Shown piece by piece: positions 24,698 through 33,689 of a stretch of DNA of 64,000 nt. The stretch's first letter is position 1. The number at the start of each line of letters is the position of its first letter. Source of the DNA: Caldicoprobacter guelmensis (lineage in GTDB: Bacteria > Bacillota > Clostridia > Caldicoprobacterales > Caldicoprobacteraceae). The position numbers and the translations under genes were made by a program. The notes below the pieces were generated by a model. It worked only from the letters and a program-made list of their open reading frames with translations, had not been told where the DNA came from and did no database searches. The stretch lies in contig NZ_JAFBDW010000003.1 of the NCBI RefSeq assembly GCF_016908415.1, positions 248,001 through 312,000 of the forward strand, given 5' to 3'.

Positions 24698-27226
24698 CTA
24701 TTCCTCCTTTTCACAATGGGATTGCAACCCTTCAATCCATACCCTGTACTTTTGATAAAGCACGCTCTCGGTGAGCTCGCGGCTTCGCGGATTTTGAACG
24801 CACTCCACCTTCACATACGCCTGCTGGCTGTCTATCCTCACAAAGTCCAATTCCTTAAATACACCCAACATCAAGCGCATCTGAAACTCGTTTATATCCT
24901 GCCCCGTTGCTTGATTGAATTGCCACACCATTCTGGACAACCCTGGCCACAGGTTTTGACCTGAGCGTTGTGAGTACAGCCATTTGTACAGCGCCACAAA
25001 GTGCATTCTCTCCACCTTCAGCCGCTCAAGCACCCTTTTGAGCAACACTCCCTGGCTGTTCCAGCCCTTTATAATATAAACTTTCTCACTTAAGCCTTCC
25101 ATAGAAAACAATCGAGGGTATAGAGGAAGCTCCCCTTCAAGCAAAAAGATACTTCTGTAATGCCTGAAAAGCACCCTGTCAATCAGAGGAGCAAGAAGAA
25201 TGCCATTTATTCCCGTCTCCCACATTTCGTGGAAGTATCCATACGCAAAGGCCGTATGAGGCATTTCCTCCTGGACAATTAGATTTAATGCCCACTGTGC
25301 TCCTTCTAGAGTACTTGCCAAAATCAAGTTACCTACCTTGGATGCCTTAAAACGGCGTATCGCCTCCTCATAACCTAACTGCTGGAACGCCAGTTCCCAT
25401 ACCTTGCTCAATTGACTAGTATTTATGCAATCATTATTATACATAATTTCTTGCAAAAAAGCATCAAAAAATTTAAAATAAAAGGGTTCCAGAAATGCTT
25501 CCACATCATTACGGGAGTTTATTACGTTTTGCATGGACTTAACATTGAGCTGTACCTTCTTCACGCCACCCCACTCATTTTCCTCCACAGCGGCGATGAT
25601 ATCCACCTTATTACGCTTTCCTAGCAAGTAATCCTTTTTGTCACCTAATCCAAAGCCGATAGCGTCCCACAGCCGCTGCCCAGTAGATATCGCCATCTTT
25701 AGATGCTTTCCATCATCCCCTACTGCCCAGCAGCTTTCCACCTGAGCATTGCAAAACAGGAATTTAGGTGGTGGATTCCCCATACCAAAAGGTTCGAGCC
25801 GCTTTAGCTCTTGTACCAGCGATAGGGTAATGTCCTGCGGCGTCAATAATCCATCATGATAATCGCGAGGGATGAGCAGCAACTCGTCCATGGTACGGTG
25901 CGCATAATTCAAAAGGCGTCGTTTCAGTTCTGGAATAGCCTCTCTCAAAATGCTAAAACCCGCTGCCATTTCATGGCCTCCAAACCGAAGGAAGAGGTCA
26001 TCAACGTGTTTTAAAGCGTTGTATATGTCAAAGCCTTCAATGCTCCGCGCAGAGCCCACACCAGTATCGCCTTGAAGCGAAATCAATATGCATGGACGGT
26101 AAAAAAGCTCGCTGATTTTTGAAGCTGCGATGCCTATGACACCAGGGTGCCAGCCTTCCCCCTCCTCCCCTTCTAACACTATTATCCATTCGGTACTGAG
26201 GTCACCATTTTTAATAACCCTGTCTATGCACTCTTCTACCAAAGCGTTTTCGATACGCTGGCGCCTGCTGTTCTCCTCATTGAGCTGCCGAGCAATACTT
26301 GAGGCCTTCTCCTCATCGTGGGTTGTAAGTAGCGAAAAGCCCAGATAAGCTGTAGCCATCCTCCCAGCAGCGTTCAGCCTGGGGGCTAACATAAAAGCTA
26401 TCTTGTATGCATCAATACTGCCTTGAGCCAACCCAGCAACTCTAATCAACTTTTCAACTCCCAGCCTAGGGGATATATTCATGCGTTCTATACCTTTAGC
26501 TGCCAGTATCCGATTTTCATCCACCAATGGTACCACATCAGCTACTGTACCCAGGGCTATTAAATCAAGATATTCCTCCACAGCCTCAATTCCGCCCATG
26601 GCCTGAATCAGCTTGGCAGCTACCCCCACCCCTGCCAGGCTGCAAAAAGGATAAGAATGGTCACCACGCGAGGGATTGATAACAGCACAGGCATCAGGTA
26701 GCTCTCCTGAACACTGATGATGGTCGGTGACTATAACATCCACGCCAAGCTCCCTGGCCAGCTTCACCTCTTTAATCGCAGTTATACCACAATCCACCGT
26801 GATGATAAGCTTAACCCCACCATCACAAAGCTGCTTAACAGCTTGGCAGTTCATGCCATACCCTTCAGAATAACGGTCAGGGATGTACACCTCAACCTCT
26901 GCACCTCTATTCTTTAAAAACAGGTACAAAACAGAAGCCGCCGTAATTCCATCCACATCATAGTCTCCATATATCGCAATCCGTTGGCGGTGATCTATAG
27001 CTTGTTGAATCCGGTCAACCGCTTTTGCCATATCAGGAAGCAAAAAAGGGTCATGTAATTTATTCAAAGAGGGATCGATAAACGAGGTAGCCTGCTCTAA
27101 ATCTCTGATACCCCTGTTGACCAACAGCCTTGCCATGACATTGGAAATACCCAGACCATTACTTATACTCTCTATACATTTGTGCCACTCTGGCGTCTCC
27201 TCTACCAGCGGAAGATAGAGAGGCAT
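24698..27226 (-). CDS. recJ: Single-stranded-DNA-specific 5'-3' exonuclease RecJ
   Basis: This DHH/DHHA1 nuclease acts in recombinational and mismatch repair. It has 842 residues. IAIYGDYDVDGITAASVL, VDCGIT and VIVTDHHQCSGELP give the DHH metal site, and GGHEMAAGFS is the DHHA1 motif. An OB-fold follows (LEPFGMGNPPPKF to about 570). The last 270 residues form an extra C-terminal region found in Gram-positive RecJ proteins and carry no catalytic motif I recognise. GAGGAG precedes the ATG. A possible promoter (TTGAAA-17-TAAACA) lies between the secF terminator and this gene. Confidence 0.96.
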   Translation of the reverse strand: MPLYLPLVEETPEWHKCIESISNGLGISNVMARLLVNRGIRDLEQATSFIDPSLNKLHDPFLLPDMAKAVDRIQQAIDHRQRIAIYGDYDVDGITAASVLYLFLKNRGAEVEVYIPDRYSEGYGMNCQAVKQLCDGGVKLIITVDCGITAIKEVKLARELGVDVIVTDHHQCSGELPDACAVINPSRGDHSYPFCSLAGVGVAAKLIQAMGGIEAVEEYLDLIALGTVADVVPLVDENRILAAKGIERMNISPRLGVEKLIRVAGLAQGSIDAYKIAFMLAPRLNAAGRMATAYLGFSLLTTHDEEKASSIARQLNEENSRRQRIENALVEECIDRVIKNGDLSTEWIIVLEGEEGEGWHPGVIGIAASKISELFYRPCILISLQGDTGVGSARSIEGFDIYNALKHVDDLFLRFGGHEMAAGFSILREAIPELKRRLLNYAHRTMDELLLIPRDYHDGLLTPQDITLSLVQELKRLEPFGMGNPPPKFLFCNAQVESCWAVGDDGKHLKMAISTGQRLWDAIGFGLGDKKDYLLGKRNKVDIIAAVEENEWGGVKKVQLNVKSMQNVINSRNDVEAFLEPFYFKFFDAFLQEIMYNNDCINTSQLSKVWELAFQQLGYEEAIRRFKASKVGNLILASTLEGAQWALNLIVQEEMPHTAFAYGYFHEMWETGINGILLAPLIDRVLFRHYRSIFLLEGELPLYPRLFSMEGLSEKVYIIKGWNSQGVLLKRVLERLKVERMHFVALYKWLYSQRSGQNLWPGLSRMVWQFNQATGQDINEFQMRLMLGVFKELDFVRIDSQQAYVKVECVQNPRSRELTESVLYQKYRVWIEGLQSHCEKEE

Positions 27227-27320
27227 GGCATTTCAGCTCCTCATGTTGAAAAATGAGAGTATTTTTGTTTAACGACAATTAATACCTTTTTCAAGAAAAT
27301 AACAGATAAAATAACAACAA

Positions 27321-27340
27321 GAGCTTCCCGAAGGAAGCTC
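27321..27340 (-). terminator. Terminator after secF
   Basis: GAGCTTCC and GGAAGCTC pair around a 4-base loop (TTCG, a stable tetraloop on the minus strand), followed by TTGTTGTTATTTT. It separates secDF from recJ. Confidence 0.75.
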
Positions 27341-27487
27341 ATTTACACTCTTTCCATAGATCAACTTACACAATTAAAAGAGATAAACTTATTTATGAAA
27401 TGGTCGATTTTATTTAGCCATCTATTTTTGCATTTCAACGTGCCACACACTGCTCGTTTTACAGTATTTACACCAAGCCATTTCCGA

Positions 27488-28378
27488 TTATTTTGCGGCA
27501 GCAACTCGGCGCCTCTCTGACCTTTCATTCCATTCGACCCACAAAGGACCAGCAATGAATATTGTAGAATAAGTTCCCGAGATTATACCAACCAGTATGG
27601 GCAATGAAAACTCCTTGATGGATTCTACTCCGAACACATACAAAGCCGTTACCGTAAGGAATGTGGTAAGAGAAGTATTTATGGTTCGCGTCATCGACTC
27701 GTTGATGCTCTTGTTCACTATTTCAGCCCAAGACAAACTCCTACCATATTTCTTTTGGTTCTCACGCACCCTGTCAAAGATCACGATGGTGTCATTGATG
27801 GAATAACCTATTATAGTAAGCACAGCCGCCACAAAAGGGCTGTTGATCTGCGTCCTCAAAATAGCAGCAGCCGCGACCATTATAAGCACGTCATGTACTA
27901 ATGCGACAATGGCCGCCACCCCTGACCTAAATTCAAAGCGTATTGCTACATATATGAGGATAAATACCCACGATATTACGGTGGCCAATATAGCATTACG
28001 CGTCAGGTCTCTCCCAATGGTAGGGCCTACCGTGTCAACGCTAAACCTTTCATCCGACAAGTTATATTTTTCTTTCAAAGCCTCTATCAATTTCTTCTGT
28101 ATTTCGCTTTGGTTTTCCATGTACCTCATGCGTATAAGAGCATCTTGTTTGTCTTCACCTACCTGTACTACAGTAGCCTGTATACCCTGAGATGAAAGTA
28201 TGCTGCGGATATCATCTGGTGAGTAGGGTTTGCCGATGTTGACGTATATGACAGTCCCACCCTTAAAGTCAATACCCAAGTTCAAGCCCTGAAAGATGGT
28301 GATAGCCAAACCGACCAAGATAATGACCAGCGAAATTGTGACAAATATTTTGTATCTTGAAACAAAATCAATTTTCAT
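27488..28378 (-). CDS. secF: Protein translocase subunit SecF
   Basis: This 296-residue inner-membrane RND-type protein works with SecD to drive late steps of Sec export using the proton or sodium gradient. It has six membrane segments. TM1 is near residues 10-30, followed by the periplasmic P1 domain with GIDFKGGTVIYV, and TM4 carries GYSINDTIVIFDRVREN. The start at 28378 (MKIDFVSRYK) follows GAGGGG. It lies 16 bases after secD. Confidence 0.97.
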   Translation of the reverse strand: MKIDFVSRYKIFVTISLVIILVGLAITIFQGLNLGIDFKGGTVIYVNIGKPYSPDDIRSILSSQGIQATVVQVGEDKQDALIRMRYMENQSEIQKKLIEALKEKYNLSDERFSVDTVGPTIGRDLTRNAILATVISWVFILIYVAIRFEFRSGVAAIVALVHDVLIMVAAAAILRTQINSPFVAAVLTIIGYSINDTIVIFDRVRENQKKYGRSLSWAEIVNKSINESMTRTINTSLTTFLTVTALYVFGVESIKEFSLPILVGIISGTYSTIFIAGPLWVEWNERSERRRVAAAK

Positions 28379-28394
28379 CTCCCGTATACCCCTC

Positions 28395-29627
28395 TCATAC
28401 ACCATACAACTTCTTGTTTTGCACGTTCAAGTCTATGATGAGCCGCAGCACATATTTGGTAAAGACCACCGCCGTAAACAAGCTTACCACTACACCCAGC
28501 ATAAGCGTCTTGGCAAACCCTTGAATGGGACCTGTCCCGAAATACAGCAGCACCACGCCGGCAATAAGAGTTGTAACATTGGAATCCAATATAGCGCTGA
28601 ACGCCTTTGAGAAGCCGGCATCCAGAGCTGCCCTCATGGTCTTGCCTGCACGCAGCTCCTCTTTCATCCTTTCAAATATCAAGACATTGGCATCCACCGC
28701 CATGCCTATTGACAGCACTATGCCTGCAATACCCGGTAGCGTAATCGTAATGCGTGCCACCACCGTGATCAGCATCACAAGCAACGCATAAACCACCAGG
28801 GCCAAATCGGCGACCAAACCAGGCAACCTGTAATAAACCAACATGAATAAGAATACCAGCGAAAGCCCTACTATGCCTGCCAGTATCCCTCTTTCAAGGG
28901 CATTGGCTCCTAACGTCGCACCAATGGTCCTCACTTCCACCTGTTTAAGCTCTACCGGCAGTGCACCGCTCTCGATCAAGTTTGCCAGCGTCTTAGCTTC
29001 TTCTATATTCTCCATACCCTCGATTACGCCTTGACCATTTGGGATTTCCTCATTAACTTTAGGTTGCGATATGGGATTGCCGTCCAGAACAATCTTTATC
29101 ACCTTGCCAAGGTATTTCTCGGTAGCCTCGGCAAATTTCTTTGCACCTTCGGGATGCAGTTCAAAGTGAACGACGGGTTTTTGGCCTGTTATATATCCTG
29201 GCTTTGCACTCTTAACATCTTTTCCAGTAATTATTACATCTCCCTCTGGGCCAATAAATTCCAGCACAGCAGGCTTCATCAATATATCAGCCAGTTCTTG
29301 TGGATTGCTCACACCGGGTATCTCCACCACGATGCGATTTGTGCCCTGAGGCGCAATTGTAGCCTCATGTTGATTAGCTCTGTCAAGTCGGTTACGCATA
29401 ACCCTTATTGCGCCCTCAATTTTATTATCCCTGTCCGGATCACCGGGGGCGATGTCAGCCTCATACACGACATAAAGGCCTCCCTTTAAGTCCAAACCCT
29501 GCTGCACCCCTTCTCCCAAGGGGACAATCCGGTATATCCCTATTTCAAGGCCATTTAATGCGATATAGGACGCTATGGCAATGCATAATATTATCAAAAA
29601 TAGCTTCAAACCACTTTTCTTCCTCAT
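28395..29627 (-). CDS. secD: Protein translocase subunit SecD
   Basis: SecD forms the other half of the SecDF export motor. The 410 residues comprise TM1 near 8-28, the large extracytoplasmic domain (GLDLKGGLYVVYEAD; MRNRLDRANQHEATI), and TM2-6 with IGMAVDANVLIFERMKEEL in TM4. It is in the position where many Clostridia have the SCIFF maturase gene immediately upstream; here only scfA and its terminator are found there. Confidence 0.97.
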   Translation of the reverse strand: MRKKSGLKLFLIILCIAIASYIALNGLEIGIYRIVPLGEGVQQGLDLKGGLYVVYEADIAPGDPDRDNKIEGAIRVMRNRLDRANQHEATIAPQGTNRIVVEIPGVSNPQELADILMKPAVLEFIGPEGDVIITGKDVKSAKPGYITGQKPVVHFELHPEGAKKFAEATEKYLGKVIKIVLDGNPISQPKVNEEIPNGQGVIEGMENIEEAKTLANLIESGALPVELKQVEVRTIGATLGANALERGILAGIVGLSLVFLFMLVYYRLPGLVADLALVVYALLVMLITVVARITITLPGIAGIVLSIGMAVDANVLIFERMKEELRAGKTMRAALDAGFSKAFSAILDSNVTTLIAGVVLLYFGTGPIQGFAKTLMLGVVVSLFTAVVFTKYVLRLIIDLNVQNKKLYGV

Positions 29628-29710
29628 TACCTGGCCCCCTTAAAAAAACTTACCTTTTCAATTATAATACTTGGGTGGTAGACTAGTCAATAACCGAAAT
29701 AGAAGACAAA

Positions 29711-29740
29711 AAACAGCAGTAGCAAACGCCACTGCTGTTT
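29711..29740 (-). terminator. Strong terminator after scfA
   Basis: AAACAGCAGT pairs perfectly with ACTGCTGTTT around a 10-base loop, followed by TTTG. It closes the scfA transcript about 60 bases after its stop and before secD. Confidence 0.88.
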
Positions 29741-29797
29741 CTTGCCTGTGACATTTTGACCACAAATATCATTCCCGTTAACACAACATCGTCAAAG

Positions 29798-29938
29798 TCA
29801 TTGCTTTTGACATGCCTGGTTAGCCACAGTACACGAAGTCTTGCACGCAGACTGGCAAGATGCCTGGCATTCCCCACAACCACCTTTTTTCAGGCTGTCC
29901 TTCAACGTTCCCTTATGTAACGTCTTGATGTGCTTCAT
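29798..29938 (-). CDS. scfA: Six-cysteine peptide SCIFF precursor
   Basis: This 46-residue precursor starts MKHIKTLHKGTLKDSL and carries six cysteines in the C-terminal half (C21, C24, C28, C32, C36, C43; core GGCGECQASCQSACKTSC). This is the SCIFF (six cysteines in forty-five residues) ranthipeptide, conserved across Clostridia and normally thioether-crosslinked by the radical SAM maturase ScfB. AAGGAGG lies nine bases before the ATG. Its upstream neighbour is the usual TIGR04086 membrane protein, but the maturase gene that usually follows is absent; secD comes next. It has its own promoter (30070-30099) and terminator. The mature product has been linked to quorum-type regulation in clostridia. 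Confidence 0.95.
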   Translation of the reverse strand: MKHIKTLHKGTLKDSLKKGGCGECQASCQSACKTSCTVANQACQKQ

Positions 29939-30069
29939 ATCCAAACGCCTCCTTTACAGCAATTTTATCCCTTCAGACTCATCAAAATCCTATTCCCTTG
30001 CAACTCCCTACCACTTATCTCAAGTCAGCCCCTACCCTTTAAGAATAACAATACTGCATTCCTGTCTAA

Positions 30070-30099
30070 AGTATACAAAAAGCATCTTCAGTTTGTCAA
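30070..30099 (-). promoter_or_regulatory. Promoter of scfA
   Basis: TTGACA (30094-30099) and TATACT (30070-30075) are spaced 18 bases apart on the minus strand, giving a leader of about 125 bases before scfA. I recognise no riboswitch in the leader. Confidence 0.82.
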
Positions 30100-30123
30100 T
30101 CTCCCCGAAATTACAATTTAACC

Positions 30124-30534
30124 CTACTCAAGATTTATGCCTATGATTCCTCCAATGGCTCCTACCACTATGCCCAGCAGAGCATCCGATAAAAGCACCT
30201 TGTCAAAAGCATACTTGCCTCCGAATACAGCACTTATTACAAGAGCCCATACAATATACAAAAGCCCCGTCAATGCACCTTTAAGCCAGCCTTTTGTCTT
30301 GCTGCTGCGGGCCGCAAGTGCGCCACCCAAAGCGATGCTTATTATCCTAATGGCCTGGTTTACAGGAGGGATTATGGTTTCCTGCAGGTTAGCCAACTTC
30401 ATTACCACAGCAAAAACCATAAAACCCAAAAGAGTCACTATGACCGCCAAGAGAGAGGCCTTCAATATGACCAGGCCAGTATACACTATGCCGCTTTTGT
30501 CGAGCTGTACCGAATTCTTTTTCAGGCTCCTCAT
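30124..30534 (-). CDS. TIGR04086 family membrane protein
   Basis: This 136-residue protein has four predicted membrane segments (about 20-42, 60-75, 85-105 and 112-135), ending in GIVVGAIGGIIGINLE. It matches the clostridial TIGR04086 family, whose genes sit beside SCIFF genes, so a role in SCIFF export or sensing is suspected but not shown. The start at 30534 (MRSLKKNSVQL) follows GGGAG six bases upstream; a GTG seven codons earlier is less likely. It lies between yajC and scfA. Confidence 0.82.
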   Translation of the reverse strand: MRSLKKNSVQLDKSGIVYTGLVILKASLLAVIVTLLGFMVFAVVMKLANLQETIIPPVNQAIRIISIALGGALAARSSKTKGWLKGALTGLLYIVWALVISAVFGGKYAFDKVLLSDALLGIVVGAIGGIIGINLE

Positions 30535-30621
30535 ATTGTTCTCCCATCCCTTCACATTGCTTTCTCATTTTAACTTTTATGCCGTGCAGGTACAGAGTAT
30601 GACAGGCAAAAGGATAAAATA

Positions 30622-30664
30622 AAGAGGTTTTGTCTGCTCCAAAAATAGTCAGACAAAACCTCTT
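30622..30664 (-). terminator. Terminator after yajC
   Basis: A 14-bp perfect stem (AAGAGGTTTTGTCT with its complement) has a 15-base loop and is followed leftward by ATTTTAT. It lies between yajC and the TIGR04086 gene. Confidence 0.8.
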
Positions 30665-30799
30665 CGCGTCTACACGTTACGCATATTTTAAAGTTAAACC
30701 ATCCCGCTTGCTTTTTTTCAATTTATTGAACCCGGCTGGAGACAAAACTTCCCACTACTCTGACATCACTTCAACCAAAAAAATTACACCCATCAACCA

Positions 30800-31102
30800 T
30801 CAATCCGCTGAGATCGGCTTATCTACGCTGCGGATAGCCCACCTCTCAACAACCAGCTTCACCTTATCCGGCCCTACTTCTATGGTAAGGATATCGTCAC
30901 GGATACGTACTATCTTGCCGCAAATTCCACCTATGGTGGTGACATTGTCTCCTACTTTCAAAGATGCCAACATCTCTCTGGTCTCTTTCTCCCGTTTCCT
31001 CTGGGGCCTGATGATCATGAAGTAAAAGATTACTATAAGCATCACAAACGGGAGCAAGGATTGAATCAAAAGCGCCGTAGTGCTTGGCTCTTGTGAAGGC
31101 AT
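30800..31102 (-). CDS. yajC: Preprotein translocase accessory subunit YajC
   Basis: This 100-residue membrane-anchored protein is associated with SecDF. One membrane helix (LLPFVMLIVIFYFMI, about 17-32) is followed by RPQRKREKE and the cytoplasmic domain LKVGDNVTTIGGICGKI. The ATG at 31102 is preceded by AAGGAAGG. It is separated from secDF here by TIGR04086 and scfA, and it has its own promoter and terminator. Confidence 0.96.
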   Translation of the reverse strand: MPSQEPSTTALLIQSLLPFVMLIVIFYFMIIRPQRKREKETREMLASLKVGDNVTTIGGICGKIVRIRDDILTIEVGPDKVKLVVERWAIRSVDKPISAD

Positions 31103-31226
31103 TTTCTTCCCTTCCTTTCTTCTAAAAGTATTCCTTAAATTCTATTTACCAAAAAATTCATATTACAAAACTGTATTTCCATGTTTATTTTACAAACAGG
31201 TCATGGTATCTCCTGCCTTTGAAACA

Positions 31227-31255
31227 AGTATAACACAAAAATTAAATCCTGCCAA
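31227..31255 (-). promoter_or_regulatory. Promoter of yajC
   Basis: TTGGCA (31250-31255) and TATACT (31227-31232) are separated by 17 bases on the minus strand, about 125 bases before yajC. Confidence 0.7.
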
Positions 31256-31331
31256 TTTGCTTTTTATTTTTTCAAGCCTAGCCACATAAAAAATTTCCCA
31301 TACAGCGTCCTAATTTAGAGCCGTTTACAAG

Positions 31332-32453
31332 TCATTCTTCATTGCTATACCCGTACCTTTCAAAGAAGCTTCTTCTGTACTCAAGGAGGCAATCATTTTT
31401 TATGGCCTCCCTTATCTCTTCCATAAGTCGAATCAAGAACCTCACATTATGCAAGCTGATCAATATGGCTGCCAGTATTTCCCTCGCTTTTACCAGGTGC
31501 CTCAAATAGGCACGAGAAAAATTCTGACAGGTATAGCAATCACATTCCGGATCAAGCGGACCAAAATCCCGCTGGTATGGCGCATTGCGCAGCATCACCT
31601 TCCCCCGGCTGGTCATGGCTAGACCTGTCCTGGCCGTTCTAGTGGGAAGCACGCAGTCAAACATATCCACTCCCCTTATAACACCTTCTATCAGGCAATC
31701 CGGCGAACCTACCCCCATTAAGTACCTTGGCTTGTCCTTCGGCATGGCTGGAGTTATGTGCTCCAAAATCTCATACATTATAGGCTTGGGTTCACCTACG
31801 CTTAAGCCTCCTATACCATACCCAGGAAAATCCAGTTCCAACAGTTGCTCAAGGCTTCTCATCCTGAGGTCACGAAAGACGCTACCCTGAATGATTCCAA
31901 AAAGCGCCTGATCCTCCCGCTGGTGAGCAGCCTTACACCGTTTGGCCCACCTGGTGGTCCTCTCAACAGCCTCTTTTGCAGTTTCATAATCGCAAGGGTA
32001 GGGTACACATTCGTCAAAGGCCATTATGATATCTGCACCCAGTGCATTCTCTATCTCGATAGCTTTTTCAGGGCTTATGAAGTGCTTTGAACCGTCCAGA
32101 TGTGACCTAAAGCAAACGCCTTCATCGGTTACCTCCCTTAAATCAGCAAGGCTGAACACCTGGAACCCACCGCTATCAGTGAGTATGGGCCTGTCCCAGT
32201 TCATGAACTTGTGCAATCCACCGGCCTGCCTGATCAGCTCATGCCCCGGCCGCAAGTAAAGGTGATATGTATTGGCCAATATAATCTGGGCGTTTATCTC
32301 TTTAAGGTCCCGGGGCGTCAAAGCCTTCACGGTAGCCTGGGTGCCCACAGGCATAAATACAGGGGTCTCAAAGCTGCCATGCGGGGTATGTACCCTGCCC
32401 AACCTTGCACCGGTTTTGGAGCACTCCTTTATAAGTTCAAACTTAAAAATCAT
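31332..32453 (-). CDS. tgt: tRNA-guanine transglycosylase
   Basis: Tgt exchanges guanine 34 of GUN-anticodon tRNAs for preQ1 on the queuosine pathway. The 373 residues match. Motifs are LTDSGGFQVFSL (catalytic Asp and substrate pocket), FDECVPYP, GIGGLSVGEPK, VGSPDCLIEGV with the nucleophilic Asp in MFDCVLPTRTAR, and the zinc site CDCYTCQNFSRAYLRHL. It lies directly after queA in the ruvCAB-queA-tgt run. No preQ1 synthesis genes are in the window. Confidence 0.98.
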   Translation of the reverse strand: MIFKFELIKECSKTGARLGRVHTPHGSFETPVFMPVGTQATVKALTPRDLKEINAQIILANTYHLYLRPGHELIRQAGGLHKFMNWDRPILTDSGGFQVFSLADLREVTDEGVCFRSHLDGSKHFISPEKAIEIENALGADIIMAFDECVPYPCDYETAKEAVERTTRWAKRCKAAHQREDQALFGIIQGSVFRDLRMRSLEQLLELDFPGYGIGGLSVGEPKPIMYEILEHITPAMPKDKPRYLMGVGSPDCLIEGVIRGVDMFDCVLPTRTARTGLAMTSRGKVMLRNAPYQRDFGPLDPECDCYTCQNFSRAYLRHLVKAREILAAILISLHNVRFLIRLMEEIREAIKNDCLLEYRRSFFERYGYSNEE

Positions 32454-32560
32454 ACTTCACCTCTAACCACACGAATTAATTTTCGTATTTTATGCAAAAT
32501 CTCCTCAACAACGCAACCAGCGCCTTCACAAGTGTGCATCCCAATTTCAAATAGATAGAG

Positions 32561-33589
32561 TCAGAGTATCAGCATGGCATCACCAAAGCTGAAAAACCGA
32601 TACCGTTCCTTTATCGCTTCTTGATACACCCTGAGTATCTCTTCACGGCTACACATGGCACTCACCAACATGAGCAGGGTAGATTTGGGTAGGTGGAAAT
32701 TGGTGATGAGCGCATCCACCACTTTGAACTTGTACCCCGGATATATGAACAGGTCAGTACACCCCTTTTCAGTTGGATGCACCCTGCCGCTGTCATCGGC
32801 CGAAGACTCCAGGGCCCTTGTGGAGGTGGTCCCAACAGCAATTACTCGACCTCCCCTTTCTTTGGTCTCGTTTATAACCCTTGCGGCCTCCTCAGTGATC
32901 CTGTAGTATTCCTCGTGCATGCGGTGTTCTTCTACATTATCAACCTTTACGGGCCTGAAAGTCCCAAGCCCCACATGAAGGGTTACCCTGACTATGTCCA
33001 CCCCCAAAGCCCGTATCTTCTCAAGCAATGGCACAGTAAAATGGAGCCCTGCAGTAGGTGCCGCTACCGACCCACGGTGTTCAGCATAAACCGTTTGATA
33101 CCTTTCAGGGTCGTCTATTTGTTTTCGAATATAAGGTGGAAGCGGCAAAATCCCCACTTTATCCAGTACTTCGTTAAAAACGCCCTCATATTGAAACTCC
33201 ACTATGCGCCCCCCTTCGGGGGTCCTATCAAGCACCTTGGCCTCAAGCAACCCATCTCCAAATATGAATACACTACCTATATGCGCTCTTCTGCCAGGTT
33301 TTACCAAAACTTCCCATCGCCTATCATTTATTTGATTGAGCAGCACAAACTCGATTTTACCACCGGTACCAGCCCGCTTGCCCAAAAGCCTAGCCGGAAT
33401 CACTCTGGTATCGTTGACCACCAGGCAATCCCCTTTATGCAAATACTCTACTATATCCTTAAAAATTCGGTGCTCTATCTTACCGGTAGTGCGATGATAT
33501 ACCAGCAGGCGCGACTCATCGCGTTTTTCTGCAGGAAATTGGGCTATCAACTCCTCCGGAAGGTAATAATCAAAATCTTCTACCTTCAA
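32561..33589 (-). CDS. queA: S-adenosylmethionine:tRNA ribosyltransferase-isomerase
   Basis: QueA transfers and rearranges the ribose of SAM onto preQ1-tRNA to make epoxyqueuosine. The 342 residues are typical. DFDYYLPEELIAQFPAEKRDESRL, LVVNDTRVIPARL, GSVAAPTAGLHFT, HVGLGTFRPVK and HLPKSTLLMLVSA are all family motifs. It lies between ruvB and tgt. Confidence 0.98.
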   Translation of the reverse strand: MKVEDFDYYLPEELIAQFPAEKRDESRLLVYHRTTGKIEHRIFKDIVEYLHKGDCLVVNDTRVIPARLLGKRAGTGGKIEFVLLNQINDRRWEVLVKPGRRAHIGSVFIFGDGLLEAKVLDRTPEGGRIVEFQYEGVFNEVLDKVGILPLPPYIRKQIDDPERYQTVYAEHRGSVAAPTAGLHFTVPLLEKIRALGVDIVRVTLHVGLGTFRPVKVDNVEEHRMHEEYYRITEEAARVINETKERGGRVIAVGTTSTRALESSADDSGRVHPTEKGCTDLFIYPGYKFKVVDALITNFHLPKSTLLMLVSAMCSREEILRVYQEAIKERYRFFSFGDAMLIL

Positions 33590-33689
33590 GCTGCTATCTC
33601 ACCCTCACTTTCTATTTTGTATTCAAAAGGAATTGAACTTCTTACCAGCACCAGTCAATGCTTACTATAAATAAACCAGTAAAGTATTA

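Noticed and set aside
27361..27555. 64-codon frame downstream of secF
   Set aside because: It overlaps the secF end in another frame and lacks a ribosome site.
32454..32560. preQ1 riboswitch between queA and tgt
   Set aside because: No preQ1 aptamer sequence or terminator is visible; the gap is plain intergenic sequence.
32693..33670. 325-codon plus-strand open frame
   Set aside because: It is antisense to queA, whose motifs are complete; length is a by-product of queA codon use.
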